Below the pieces are notes generated by a model that did no database searches, was not told the DNA's origin, and saw nothing but the letters and a program-made list of their open reading frames with translations. Positions 41,526 to 50,583 of a stretch of 64,000 bases of DNA are shown in pieces; position 1 is the stretch's first letter, and the number at the start of each line of letters is the position of its first letter. The translations under genes were made by a program, and so were the position numbers. This DNA is from Streptomyces sp. CG 926 (lineage in GTDB: Bacteria > Actinomycetota > Actinomycetes > Streptomycetales > Streptomycetaceae), in contig NZ_QGGZ01000003.1 in assembly GCF_003148825.1 (NCBI RefSeq), forward strand, positions 620,001-684,000, read 5' to 3'.

Positions 41526-41752
41526 GAAGGGAGCGGTTGCGGTGGCCGCAGGATGGGTGGGAGCCCACCGGTTCTGGCAGGAAACCGGTGGGTGAGGGAC
41601 AGGGCCTCACTGCGGGGTCCGGGCCGCGGGCTTCCCCCTGAGCGCGGCCCGGACCGGCAGGTCCGTCCTCGTCGGGGGAAGTGGCTCGTCCCCCCGACGC
41701 CACTTCCCCCGTCCCACCCTTCGAAGGTCCCGACTCCGGTCGGGGCCTTTTT
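41526..41752 (+). ncRNA. Candidate structured non-coding RNA with competing hairpins
   Basis: No ORF here is credible, but the plus strand is packed with stems: CCCACCGGTT/AACCGGTGGG, a 13-bp perfect GGTCCGGGCCGCG/CGCGGCCCGGACC, and an element where one strand (41671-41685) can pair either with 41690-41698 (GTCGGGGG/CCCCCGAC) or with 41699-41711 (13 bp, CGGGGGAAGTGGC/GCCACTTCCCCCG). It ends in a terminator (41726-41747) followed by TTTTT. Mutually exclusive stems before an intrinsic terminator suggest an RNA. No known family (6S, tmRNA, RNase P) fits. The rest of the 41411-41895 gap shows nothing else. Confidence 0.45.
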
Positions 41753-41895
41753 CGCGTCCCCCCGGCCTCGGGGGGGGGCGTGCGGGGTCCGACAGGGGCG
41801 CACGGGGCGCTCAGGCGGGCCGGGGCGTGCTCGGGGCGTACGAGGGGCGCGCGGGAGGTGTTCGGGGGCGTACGGAGCCGGTCCGGGCTCGGCGG

Positions 41896-42219
41896 CTACT
41901 CCAGGCCGCCGGCCAGGTCCGTGAGGGGCTGTACGGGCGCGATGACGGGGGCCAGCTGGTTCGGCAGCTCCATCAGGGCGTTGAGCTGGTTCGCGCCGGC
42001 GCTGAGCTGCGACCCGATCTCCTGGACGGACGTGGGCTGGGCCCCGGCCGGCATCCCGGGGGCGGCCGACGGCAGGTCCGGGAGGGTGAGGGGGGAGACC
42101 GGGGCGGCCGAGGCGGCGGGTGCGGCGAGGCCCGCGGCGGCCCCCGCGAGGGCGAGGGCGGCGAGCAGGCGCTGGGTCTTGGTCATGCCGTGACAACGGC
42201 CGAGGGGGCGGGCGGTCAC
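41896..42219 (-). CDS. Small secreted protein
   Basis: 107 residues from GTG 42219, chosen for GGAGGA seven bases upstream; ATG 42186 is the alternative without a ribosome-binding site. A signal peptide (KTQRLLAALALAGAAAGLAA ending ASA) precedes a mature region of about 75 residues with little Cys or charge (EIGSQLSAGANQLNALMELP). No recognised family. The leader region (42236-42315) contains imperfect repeats of CGGAGCCGTCGGA. Confidence 0.6.
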   Translation of the reverse strand: MTARPLGRCHGMTKTQRLLAALALAGAAAGLAAPAASAAPVSPLTLPDLPSAAPGMPAGAQPTSVQEIGSQLSAGANQLNALMELPNQLAPVIAPVQPLTDLAGGLE

Positions 42220-42325
42220 GCGGGTGTCCTCCGGAGAGGCGATCGGAGCCGTCGGACCGTCCGGAGTCGTCGGTCCGTCCGGAGCCGTCCGGCCGATCGG
42301 AGCCGTCGGACGCATCGGGATATGC

Positions 42326-42359
42326 CGAGAGCCCCGACCCTTGCGGGGCGGGGCTCTCG
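42326..42359 (-). terminator. Terminator of tRNA-Ser(CGA)
   Basis: Perfect 11-bp arms CGAGAGCCCCG / CGGGGCTCTCG enclose 12 nt, eight bases beyond the tRNA 3' end. Confidence 0.8.
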
Positions 42360-42366
42360 ATCAAGG

Positions 42367-42451
42367 CGGTAGTGGAGGGATTTGAACCCCCGATGGGTTG
42401 CCCCATACTCGCTTTCGAGGCGAGCTCCTTCGGCCACTCGGACACACTACC
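42367..42451 (-). tRNA. tRNA-Ser (anticodon CGA)
   Basis: An 85-nt class II tRNA on the minus strand: acceptor GGTAGTG/CACTACC, anticodon loop CTCGAAA (CGA), long variable arm, T-loop GGTTCAAATCC. CCA not encoded. Confidence 0.95.
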
Positions 42452-42582
42452 GAGATGGATCCTAGCCTAAGGAACCCCATCCTCTGAAATCGGTAAGTCC
42501 AGGGGCGTCGCAGTGGCCGTACGCAGGCCTTTTCCGGCTCCCGTCCGGCTCCGGCTTCCGGCTCCCGCGGCCGTCCTGCGGC

Positions 42583-43068
42583 TCAGAGGTCGCGGAAGAA
42601 GTCCGTCAGCTGCCGCGCGCACGCGTCGGCGAGGACACCGCGGATCACCTCGGGGCGGTGGTTGAGCCTGCGGTCCCGTACGAGGTCCCAGAGCGATCCG
42701 GCGGCGCCGGCCTTCTCGTCGTCCGCGCCGTAGACGACCCGGGCGACGCGCGACTGGACGAGCGCGCCCGCGCACATGACGCACGGCTCCAGGGTCACCA
42801 CGAGGGTGCACCCCGGAAGGCGCCACTCCCCGAGCTCGGCGGCCGCCCGGCGCAGGGCCACCACCTCGGCGTGCGCAGTGGGGTCGCCGGTCGCCTCGCG
42901 TTCGTTGTACCCGGTGGCGAGGATCCGCCCGTCCGGGCCCAGCACGACGGCGCCGACCGGCACATCGCCGGCCGGCACCGCCCGGGCGGCCTCCTGGAGC
43001 GCCAGGCGCATGGAGTCCCGCCACGGGTCCCGTACGGGATCGGGATCGTCGGTGTTCGCAGGGAGCAC
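42583..43068 (-). CDS. tadA: tRNA-specific adenosine-34 deaminase
   Basis: 161 residues with the complete zinc/catalytic signature of TadA: His66 and Glu68 (PTAHAEVVA) and Cys96/Cys99 (TLEPCVMCAG), plus VPVGAVV and GYNEREATGDPT. It converts A34 of tRNA-Arg(ACG) to inosine; that tRNA is itself encoded in this window. GTG 43068 shares a base with the stop of the upstream gene. The C-terminus FFRDL is typical. Confidence 0.94.
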   Translation of the reverse strand: MLPANTDDPDPVRDPWRDSMRLALQEAARAVPAGDVPVGAVVLGPDGRILATGYNEREATGDPTAHAEVVALRRAAAELGEWRLPGCTLVVTLEPCVMCAGALVQSRVARVVYGADDEKAGAAGSLWDLVRDRRLNHRPEVIRGVLADACARQLTDFFRDL

Positions 43069-43616
43069 TAGCGGACGGCCTCCAGGACCTCGGTGGCGCC
43101 GAGGGAGTCGGCGATCTCCGAGAGGGCGTCCCCGTCCAGGTTCATCAGTTGTTTGTTGGTCACCCCGAGATCGTCCAAGAGCGCGGGGTCACCGAGCGGA
43201 CCGGCCGGTACCGGTTCCGCACCGGTCCCGCCCACCTCGTCCTCGTCGGCGTCCTCGTCCGTGAAGGAGGCGACGGCCTCCTCCTCGCCGTCCTCGGTGC
43301 CGTCCAGGTCCAGGTCGTCGAGTTCGTCGTCCTCCTCGTCGCTGCCCAGCAGCTCTTTGGTCAGCATCGAGCCGTAGGAGCTGCGGGCGGCCGCGGAGGC
43401 GTTCGATACGAAGTACCGCGGGTCCTCCTCGCCGTCCACGCGGACGACGCCGAACCAGGCGTCCTCCTGCTCGATGAGGGCGACCACCGTGTCGTCGTCG
43501 ACAGCGGCGGACCGGGCGAGATCGATCAGATCACTGAGGGACTCGACGTCGTCGAGTTCCATGTCGCTCGCTTCCCACCCGTCTTCGGTGCGCGCGAGCA
43601 GTGCGGCGAAATACAC
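43068..43616 (-). CDS. Acidic tRNA-adenosine-deaminase-associated protein
   Basis: 182 residues from GTG 43616 (GGGAGAG upstream). The N-terminal about 90 residues look folded (VYFAALLARTEDGWEASDME, DDTVVALIEQEDAWFGVVRV), followed by a very acidic stretch (SDEEDDELDDLDLDGTEDGE) and a C-terminal helical motif (NLDGDALSEIADSLGATEVL). Directly coupled to tadA. The pair is conserved in actinomycetes, and the name reflects only that linkage. The role may be a tRNA mimic or chaperone-like partner (speculative). Confidence 0.82.
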   Translation of the reverse strand: MYFAALLARTEDGWEASDMELDDVESLSDLIDLARSAAVDDDTVVALIEQEDAWFGVVRVDGEEDPRYFVSNASAAARSSYGSMLTKELLGSDEEDDELDDLDLDGTEDGEEEAVASFTDEDADEDEVGGTGAEPVPAGPLGDPALLDDLGVTNKQLMNLDGDALSEIADSLGATEVLEAVR

Positions 43617-44072
43617 CGTGACTCTCCCACTGGTCTTAGGCGTGCCGGTTGGAGGTCCCCCCGGCCGGAGGTTGGGGCACAGCGGCCGTGCTGCTCGCCG
43701 TCCGTACCCCGCCCAATCGGCATCGTGGCAGAAACAGCGGCTTTGCGAGAGGTCTTCCGCGCTTGCGTCGTGCCGCGCCGTCCGTCGGCGGGGGCCGCGC
43801 GGGGTTGCGGCGCGGGGGCGGCGGGGTCGTGGGGAGGGCCGTGGGGCGCGTGGTGCGCTCCGGACGTGTCGCGGCGTGCCGGGGCGTGCCGGGGTCCGGA
43901 TCACCGCGACATCATCGCCACACGTCATCCGTGACACGTCATCCGTGACGCGTCAGGGCCGCATCACCCGCCTGCCGGTCGCGGGGCGCCCGCGGAGCAC
44001 GGGAGGCGGACGGCCGGACGGCCGAAACGACTGGAACGGCTGGAACGGCCGAAACGGCCGGAAGGCTGCAGG
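43617..44072. other. 456-bp gap with short repeats only
   Basis: No credible gene. Contains two exact copies of a 14-bp unit ACGTCATCCGTGAC (43922-43949) and a degenerate AACGGC run near 44028-44065. The right part is downstream of a small minus-strand gene; the left part should hold the promoter of the tadA pair. Confidence 0.4.
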
Positions 44073-44252
44073 TCACCAGCGGAAGGTGCGCATGCGCATC
44101 TGCTGGCGCATACGGGCCGCTCGGGCGCGGCGGGGCTGGACACGATCGCGCAGCTCGCGCGCCTCCATCAGGTCGCGCAGGAACTGAGCGCGGCGTGCTC
44201 GGCGCTGCGCCGCGGTCTCGGGCACCTCGTCCTTCGGCTGCCTGTCGGGCAT
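44073..44252 (-). CDS. 59-residue very basic conserved small protein
   Basis: ATG 44252 to the stop at 44073. Sequence begins PDRQPKDEVPETAAQRRARR and ends in MRQQMRMRTFRW; about one residue in four is Arg, with predicted continuous helix. The frame is open further upstream, but that part has a different, Gly/Arg composition. The C-terminal RTFRW and position downstream of a USP gene are reminiscent of a conserved Streptomyces small protein. Could bind RNA or DNA (inference from charge). Confidence 0.5.
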   Translation of the reverse strand: MPDRQPKDEVPETAAQRRARRAQFLRDLMEARELRDRVQPRRARAARMRQQMRMRTFRW

Positions 44253-44334
44253 CGGCCACCACCTGGCTGGTCGGTCGTCCCCCCTTGCACCCACCTTCCC
44301 CCGGACGGCGCGTTTGATGCCACCCCGTCGCAGG

Positions 44335-45345
<1,011 letters not shown>

Positions 45346-45450
45346 CCGTCCAGCCTGCTGGGCGCCGGCGCGGGTCGCATCCGCAAGGAAGCGGCCGGCG
45401 CGGCCGCCCTTCGGACGCGAAGGAGCCGTGTCAGCGCGTAGCCTTTTGGG

Positions 45451-45486
45451 TGCAGGTCGCGTCGTGCGACCGTTTTTGCAGGTCGC
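45451..45486 (+). promoter_or_regulatory. Candidate attenuator in the upp leader
   Basis: GGTCGC (45455-45460) pairs with GCGACC (45466-45471) and is followed by GTTTTT, a compact terminator. The same GCGACC can instead pair with a second GGTCGC (45481-45486), placing the T-run in a loop. TGCAGGTCG recurs at 45451, 45478 and 45516, the last inside the upp start region. Two mutually exclusive stems 23 bp before the upp start suggest regulated read-through. Confidence 0.45.
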
Positions 45487-45508
45487 AGGCTGAGTTTTGG
45501 AGGATGTT

Positions 45509-46144
45509 GTGCGTTTGCAGGTCGTCGATCACCCCTTGGTGGCGCACAAACTCACCACCCTGCGCGACAAGCGCACCGACTCCGCCACCTTCCGGCGGCT
45601 TGCCGACGAGCTGGTGACCCTGCTCGCCTACGAGGCCACCCGGGACGTGCGTACGGAGCAGGCCGACATCGAGACGCCGGTCGCCCCGACCACGGGCGTG
45701 AAGCTCTCGTCCCCCCGCCCGCTGATCGTCCCGATCCTGCGGGCCGGTCTCGGCATGCTCGACGGCATGGTGCGGCTGCTGCCGACGGCCGAGGTGGGCT
45801 TCATGGGCATGGTCCGCAACGAGGAGACCCTGGAGGCCTCCACGTACGCGACGCGCATGCCGGAGGACCTCTCGGGCCGCCAGGTCTACGTGGTCGACCC
45901 GATGCTCGCCACCGGCGGCACGCTGGTCGCGGCGATCCAGGAGCTGATCAAGCGCGGCGCCGACGATGTCACGGCCGTGGTGCTGCTGGCCGCGCCCGAG
46001 GGCGTCGAGATCATGGAGCGCGCGCTGGCGGGCACGCCGGTGACGGTGGTGACGGCCGCGGTGGACGAGCGGCTCAACGAGCACGGCTACATCGTGCCGG
46101 GTCTGGGCGACGCGGGCGACCGCATGTACGGCTCGGCGGAGTAG
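45509..46144 (+). CDS. upp: Uracil phosphoribosyltransferase
   Basis: 211 residues from GTG 45509, five bases after GGAGG. Features of Upp: [20 protein letters not shown] at the N-terminus, [19 protein letters not shown], and the PRPP-binding loop [15 protein letters not shown]; the C-terminal [12 protein letters not shown] is the uracil-binding region. It salvages uracil to UMP. Followed by a hairpin terminator shared with a convergent gene. Confidence 0.95.
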   Translation: MRLQVVDHPLVAHKLTTLRDKRTDSATFRRLADELVTLLAYEATRDVRTEQADIETPVAPTTGVKLSSPRPLIVPILRAGLGMLDGMVRLLPTAEVGFMGMVRNEETLEASTYATRMPEDLSGRQVYVVDPMLATGGTLVAAIQELIKRGADDVTAVVLLAAPEGVEIMERALAGTPVTVVTAAVDERLNEHGYIVPGLGDAGDRMYGSAE

Positions 46145-46157
46145 GTCCTACGGCGGT

Positions 46158-46184
46158 CCGGCACGCCGCCGAACGGCGTGCCGG
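46158..46184. terminator. Terminator between upp and the LytR_C gene
   Basis: An 11-bp perfect stem CCGGCACGCCG / CGGCGTGCCGG with a 5-nt loop between convergent genes. Confidence 0.85.
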
Positions 46185-46188
46185 CGCG

Positions 46189-46860
46189 TCAGCAGTTCTT
46201 GGGCGCGGGCAGGGGGTTGGCCAGCAGGGCCAGCGCCTTGTCCGCGTCCTCCTTCTTACTCAGCTCCGTGAAGGCGTCGCCCAGGATCAGGTCGACGTCC
46301 GCGGTCTCGCGGGTGTCGGTCTGCTGGGTGGTGCCGGCGAGCTGTGTGCCGAGTACGGAGAAGACGGCCTTGTCGGTCGTGGGGGAGCCCAGCAGTATCC
46401 CCGTGCCGGGGACCTTCTTGTCGAAGGTGGCGGGGGCGTTGCCCACGTTGCCGATCACGAAGCCGCGTTTGGCGAGCTCGTCACCGACGGCCTTGGCCAG
46501 ACCCGCGCGCGGAGTCGCGTTGTAGACGTTGACCGTGATCTCCCCTGGCGGGGGGAGCACGACGGCCGGTTTCGCGGCCGCCGAGGCGGTGGAGGCGGCG
46601 CCGGGGCCGCCCTTGGCGGCGGTACCGGGAGGCGTCGTCGGGCAGTCCTTGGCACCCGCAGCCGTGTTCCGCTTCGGGCTGTCGCCCCGGAACACGTCGA
46701 TGAGCTGCAGGGCCCCGTAGCCGACCAGGGCCAGCGCAAGGATCGAGCCGAGCACGGCGAGGACGATCCGGGTACGGCTCCGCTTACGACTCATACGGGG
46801 GTAGGCGGCTCCCGTGACGCGGTACTTTCCGCCCATGCCGGGGGGAGTGAGCATGCTCAT
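46189..46860 (-). CDS. LytR C-terminal (LytR_C) domain membrane protein
   Basis: 223 residues from 46860. One N-terminal membrane helix (about 30-52) after a basic cytoplasmic tail, an Ala/Pro-rich linker, then the LytR_C domain (EITVNVYNATPRAGLAKAVG...ELAKRGFVIGNVGNAPATF). The domain alone, without the LCP catalytic part, is a known stand-alone form exposed at the wall side. The final residue is Cys and a second Cys lies in AKDCPTTPP, so a disulfide is possible. Role probably in wall polymer attachment or its regulation. Confidence 0.88.
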   Translation of the reverse strand: MSMLTPPGMGGKYRVTGAAYPRMSRKRSRTRIVLAVLGSILALALVGYGALQLIDVFRGDSPKRNTAAGAKDCPTTPPGTAAKGGPGAASTASAAAKPAVVLPPPGEITVNVYNATPRAGLAKAVGDELAKRGFVIGNVGNAPATFDKKVPGTGILLGSPTTDKAVFSVLGTQLAGTTQQTDTRETADVDLILGDAFTELSKKEDADKALALLANPLPAPKNC

Positions 46861-46953
46861 GGGCGCAGCGTAGTGCGACCCGGTGTCGATGCCTACTAAA
46901 TGATCTGCTGATAGGTCAATGGTGACCCGAAAGGCGCAATCCAGACGAACCCG

Positions 46954-47250
46954 TCAGTCCATTTCGAGGACCCGCGCGTGCAGCACCTGGCGCTGCTGCA
47001 GGGCCGCGCGCACGGCGCGGTGCAGCCCGTCCTCCAGATAGAGGTCGCCCTGCCACTTCACGACGTGGGCGAACAGGTCGCCGTAGAAGGTGGAGTCCTC
47101 GGCGAGCAGCGTTTCGAGGTCGAGCTGGCCCTTGGTCGTCACGAGCTGGTCCAGCCGGACCGGGCGCGGCGCGACGTCCGCCCACTGCCGGGTGGTTTCC
47201 CTGCCGTGGTCGGGATAGGGCTTTCCGCTTCCGATGCGCTTGAAGATCAC
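46954..47250 (-). CDS. Conserved 98-residue protein, sometimes labelled VapB-like
   Basis: 98 residues: MIFKRIGSGKPYPDHGRETT, RQWADVAPRPVRLDQLVTTK, then a compact C-terminal half (YLEDGLHRAVRAALQQRQVL). I recall nearly identical proteins in Streptomyces labelled as VapB-family antitoxins, but no toxin-like gene is adjacent and no AbrB or RHH DNA-binding fold is evident. The conserved HVVKWQGDLYLEDGLHR segment looks like a ParB/Srx-type nuclease remnant (DGxHR), which I consider at least as likely. Divergent from the HerA-like gene. Confidence 0.7.
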   Translation of the reverse strand: MIFKRIGSGKPYPDHGRETTRQWADVAPRPVRLDQLVTTKGQLDLETLLAEDSTFYGDLFAHVVKWQGDLYLEDGLHRAVRAALQQRQVLHARVLEMD

Positions 47251-47338
47251 ACGGAAAGCCTACCGGGCCGGTGCGTGCGGGCGCAGCCTCGTGACGGTGG
47301 TGCAAAAGTGGCGAACAGCGCTATTTGGGGAGTGAATC

Positions 47339-49027
47339 ATGAGTGAGAGCACCGACCCCGCCCTTCCCACGGACCGGACGGACCCTCCGGTCCCGGCGGC
47401 CCCGACGGGAGGAACGGCCGGAGGAACGACGGGCGGAACAGCGGGAGGAACGACGGGCGGACCGGCCGCCGAGATCGCCGCCGGGTACGCGTTCACCGGA
47501 CCCGCGCTCGACCTCGGGGCCCTCCTCTGGGACGGCGTCTGCCTGCCCGACCGTCAGATCCGCATCCCGCTGGCGATGCTCAATCGCCACGGCCTGGTCG
47601 CCGGAGCCACCGGAACGGGTAAGACCAAGACGCTCCAGCTCATCGCCGAACAGCTGTCCGCGAGCGGCGTCCCGGTCTTCCTCGCGGACATCAAGGGCGA
47701 CATCTCCGGGATCTCGGCTCCCGGCACGCCGGGCGAGCGGATCGACGAACGGGCCCGGGACGTGGCCCAGTCGTGGGAGCCCACCGGATACCCCTGCGCG
47801 TTCTACTCGCTGGGCGGGATCGGCCCCGGGATCCCGCTCCGGTCCACGGTCACCAGCTTCGGCCCGGTCCTGCTGTCGAAGGTGCTCCAGCTCAACCAGA
47901 CGCAGGAGCAGTCCCTCGGCCTGATCTTCCACTACGCCGACACCAAGGGCCTGGAGCTGATCGACCTCAAGGACCTGCGCGCGGTCGTCGCCTTCCTCGT
48001 CTCCGACCAGGGCAAACCCGAACTCAAGGGGATCGGCGGACTGTCCACCGTGACGGCCGGGGTGATCCTGCGGTCGCTCACCGCCTTCGAGCAGCAGGGC
48101 GCCTCGGAGTTCTTCGGCGAGCCCGAGTTCGACACGAGCGAGTTCCTGCGGACGGCCGCCGACGGGCGCGGACTGGTCTCCGTACTGGAACTCCCGGCCG
48201 TCCAGGACAAGCCGCAGCTCTTCTCCACCTTCCTGATGTGGCTGCTGGCCGACCTCTACAACGACCTGCCGGAGGTCGGCGACCTGGACAAGCCCAAGCT
48301 CGTCTTCTTCTTCGACGAGGCGCACCTGCTCTTCAACGGGGCCTCGAAGGCCTTCCTCGCGTCCATCACCCAGACGGTCCGGCTCATCCGCTCCAAGGGC
48401 GTCGGCGTCTTCTTCGTGACACAGACCCCCAAGGACGTGCCGGCGGACGTCCTCGCCCAGCTCGGCAACCGGGTGCAGCACGCGCTGCGCGCCTTCACCC
48501 CCGACGACGCCAAGGCGCTGAAGGCGACCGTGAGGACCTTCCCCAACTCCGCGTACGACCTGGAGGAGCTGCTGACGGGGCTGGGGACGGGCGAGGCGGT
48601 CGTCACCGTGCTCAGCGAGAAGGGCGCCCCCACCCCGGTCGCGGCGACCCGACTGCGCGCCCCGCAGTCGCTGATGGGACCCGTCGCGGCGGCCGACCTG
48701 GAGCAGGCCGTGAAGTCCTCGCTGCTCTGGTCGCGCTACGCGGAGCCGATCGACCGCGAGTCGGCGTACGAGAAGATCACCGCCGAACAGGCGGCCGCCG
48801 AGGCACGGGCGGAGGCCGCCGCGGCCGCCGCCGACGCCGAGAAGGAGGCCGCGGCGGCGGAGAAGGAGGCCGCGCGGGCCGCGCGCAGCGCCCCGAAGCC
48901 GGATCCCTCGTTGGCCGAACAGGTGGTGGGGAGCGGGCTGTTCCGCTCGCTGGCCCGGTCGATCGGGACCCAGCTGGGAAGGGAGATCTCCCGCTCCGTC
49001 TTCGGTACCGCGCGCAAGCGGCGGTGA
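47339..49027 (+). CDS. HerA-like ATPase (DUF853 family)
   Basis: 562 residues from ATG 47339. A Gly/Thr-rich N-terminus with AGGTTGG repeats precedes the ATPase: Walker A at 89-97 (AGATGTGKTKTLQL), Walker B LVFFFDEAHLLF at about 324, sensor-type FFVTQTPKDVPADVLAQLGN. The C-terminus is an Ala/Glu coiled coil (about 483-520) followed by a short conserved tail. DUF853 proteins are hexameric HerA/FtsK-superfamily motors with undefined cargo. No NurA-type nuclease gene is adjacent. Confidence 0.88.
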   Translation: MSESTDPALPTDRTDPPVPAAPTGGTAGGTTGGTAGGTTGGPAAEIAAGYAFTGPALDLGALLWDGVCLPDRQIRIPLAMLNRHGLVAGATGTGKTKTLQLIAEQLSASGVPVFLADIKGDISGISAPGTPGERIDERARDVAQSWEPTGYPCAFYSLGGIGPGIPLRSTVTSFGPVLLSKVLQLNQTQEQSLGLIFHYADTKGLELIDLKDLRAVVAFLVSDQGKPELKGIGGLSTVTAGVILRSLTAFEQQGASEFFGEPEFDTSEFLRTAADGRGLVSVLELPAVQDKPQLFSTFLMWLLADLYNDLPEVGDLDKPKLVFFFDEAHLLFNGASKAFLASITQTVRLIRSKGVGVFFVTQTPKDVPADVLAQLGNRVQHALRAFTPDDAKALKATVRTFPNSAYDLEELLTGLGTGEAVVTVLSEKGAPTPVAATRLRAPQSLMGPVAAADLEQAVKSSLLWSRYAEPIDRESAYEKITAEQAAAEARAEAAAAAADAEKEAAAAEKEAARAARSAPKPDPSLAEQVVGSGLFRSLARSIGTQLGREISRSVFGTARKRR

Positions 49028-49048
49028 CGCGGTGACAGACTCTGGCCC

Positions 49049-49981
49049 ATGCGGACCGAACTCACCGACACCACGTCCAGCAAGGTCAACCGGGCTCTGC
49101 TCGAAGCCCGCCGGGCGATAGGCAGCCCGACCATGGGGCTGGTGCTGACCCTTGTCCTCGCCACCGACGAGGAGAACGCCTACGACGCCGTACGCGCGGC
49201 CTCCGAAGCCTCGCGTGAACACCCCTGCCGCATCATCGCGGTGATCCGGCGGACCACCCGTGGCCCGCACAAGCTCCGCGCGAACCGCGTCGACGCCGAA
49301 CTGCGGGTCGGCTCGGACGCCGGGACCGGCGAGATCGTACTGCTGCGCCTGCACGGGGCGCTGACCGAGCACGCCGGTTCGGTCGTCCTGCCGCTGCTCC
49401 TGCCGGACGCTCCCGTGGTGGCCTGGTGGCCGTCCGACGCGCCCACCGAACTGGCGCGGGACCCGCTGGGCGCGCTCGCGCAGCGCCGGATCACGGACGC
49501 GGCCGCCGCCTTCGACCCGGTCGGCGTGCTCGACGAACGGGCCGCCGGCTACCAGCCCGGCGACACCGACCTGGCCTGGACCCGGCTCACGCCGTGGCGC
49601 TCGCTGCTGGCCGCGGCCCTGGACCAGAAGCCGCTGCCGGTGACCGGCGCGGCGGTGGAGAGCGAGCCGGACAACGCGAGCGCGGAGCTGCTGGCGCGCT
49701 GGCTGGAGGACCGGCTGGGGGTGCCGGTGGCCCGGGTGGCGAGCGAGGGCCCGGTGATCACCGGGGTCAGCCTGCAGACCACGGGCGGTGAGATCCGGGT
49801 GGACCGCCCCGCGGGCGTGCTGGCCACCTTGAGCCTGCCCGGGAGCCCCGACCGCAAGGTGGCCCTGAAGATCCGCAGCGGCGCAGAACTGATCGCGGAG
49901 GAACTGCGCCGCCTCGACGCGGACGTGGTCTACGGCTCCGCGCTGCGGCGGCGGCCGCTCCAGACGGGGCTCTCCGCGTAG
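49049..49981 (+). CDS. opcA: OpcA-like glucose-6-phosphate dehydrogenase assembly protein (paralogue)
   Basis: 310 residues. It matches OpcA across its length as I remember it: TELTDTTSSKVNRALLEARR, VLTLVLATDEENAYDAVRAA, LPLLLPDAPVVAWWPSDAP, DTDLAWTRLTPWRSLLAAAL and ELIAEELRRLDADVVYGSAL. OpcA activates G6PDH and is normally encoded beside zwf in the pentose-phosphate operon. Here no zwf, tkt, tal or pgl gene is near; the neighbour is the HerA-like ATPase 21 bp upstream. It therefore is probably a second, relocated copy. The 3' end overlaps the convergent cupin gene by 52 bp. Confidence 0.82.
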   Translation: MRTELTDTTSSKVNRALLEARRAIGSPTMGLVLTLVLATDEENAYDAVRAASEASREHPCRIIAVIRRTTRGPHKLRANRVDAELRVGSDAGTGEIVLLRLHGALTEHAGSVVLPLLLPDAPVVAWWPSDAPTELARDPLGALAQRRITDAAAAFDPVGVLDERAAGYQPGDTDLAWTRLTPWRSLLAAALDQKPLPVTGAAVESEPDNASAELLARWLEDRLGVPVARVASEGPVITGVSLQTTGGEIRVDRPAGVLATLSLPGSPDRKVALKIRSGAELIAEELRRLDADVVYGSALRRRPLQTGLSA

Positions 49982-50403
49982 TGGTTGTCGTAGGTCGCCG
50001 AGCTGTCCTTGATGTCCTGGACGGTGGCCTCGCCCGCGTTGACCCGGCCGAGGAGCCGGTAGTAGTCGAAGCGGCCCATGCCGGGGGTGAAGCCGACGAA
50101 GACGGCGGCGGTGTGGCCGGCGGCGGGGGCGAAGGCGTGCTTGACGCCCGGCGGGACGGCGATGAAGTCGCCGGCGCCCAGGGTGTGGATCTCGTCGTCG
50201 ACGAGGATGTCGAGCCGGCCCGCGGTGACGTGGAAGAACTCGGTGGCCTTGGTGTGGAAGTGGACGGGGGCGCCCGCCGCGCCCTCGTCGAAGGTGGCGG
50301 TGTTGCAGGTGAGCTCATCGGTGTCGGTGAGCAGGGTGATGAGGCTGCCGGGGCCGTCGTAGATGGCTTCGGCGGTGGCGGCGCGGGTCGCGATCTCTGT
50401 CAT
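49930..50403 (-). CDS. Cupin-domain protein
   Basis: 157 residues from ATG 50403 (GTG three codons earlier possible). Single cupin core: APVHFHTKATEFFHVTAGRL (motif 1, two His and Glu) and GDFIAVPPGVKHAFAPA (motif 2, one His), a complete metal-binding set. The C-terminal about 50 residues are helical. Related proteins are small-molecule dioxygenases or isomerases, or simply sugar-binding; function not predictable. Its last 52 bp are antisense to the end of the opcA paralogue. Confidence 0.85.
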   Translation of the reverse strand: MTEIATRAATAEAIYDGPGSLITLLTDTDELTCNTATFDEGAAGAPVHFHTKATEFFHVTAGRLDILVDDEIHTLGAGDFIAVPPGVKHAFAPAAGHTAAVFVGFTPGMGRFDYYRLLGRVNAGEATVQDIKDSSATYDNHYAESPVWSGRRRSAEP

Positions 50404-50583
50404 GTCCACCAATCTACGATCTTGAGCGACCGGAATCAGGGGTCAATCGACGGTCGGTCCGGCCGGTCAATTCCGGACCGGTCCGCCGCCGGACCGCGCC
50501 CGTCCGCCGCCTGAGCTCGACCGGTCCGCCGCCCGGCCAGGACGGGTCCGCCGCCGGACCACGTGCGGGATCCGGCAGCCGGA

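Noticed and set aside
41526..41752. 6S RNA, tmRNA or RNase P RNA
   Set aside because: None of the conserved sequences of these RNAs could be recognised on either strand.
47321..49372. 683-codon minus-strand frame opposite the HerA-like ATPase
   Set aside because: Low-complexity Gly/Arg/Glu translation; the plus strand has Walker A and B motifs in the correct order.
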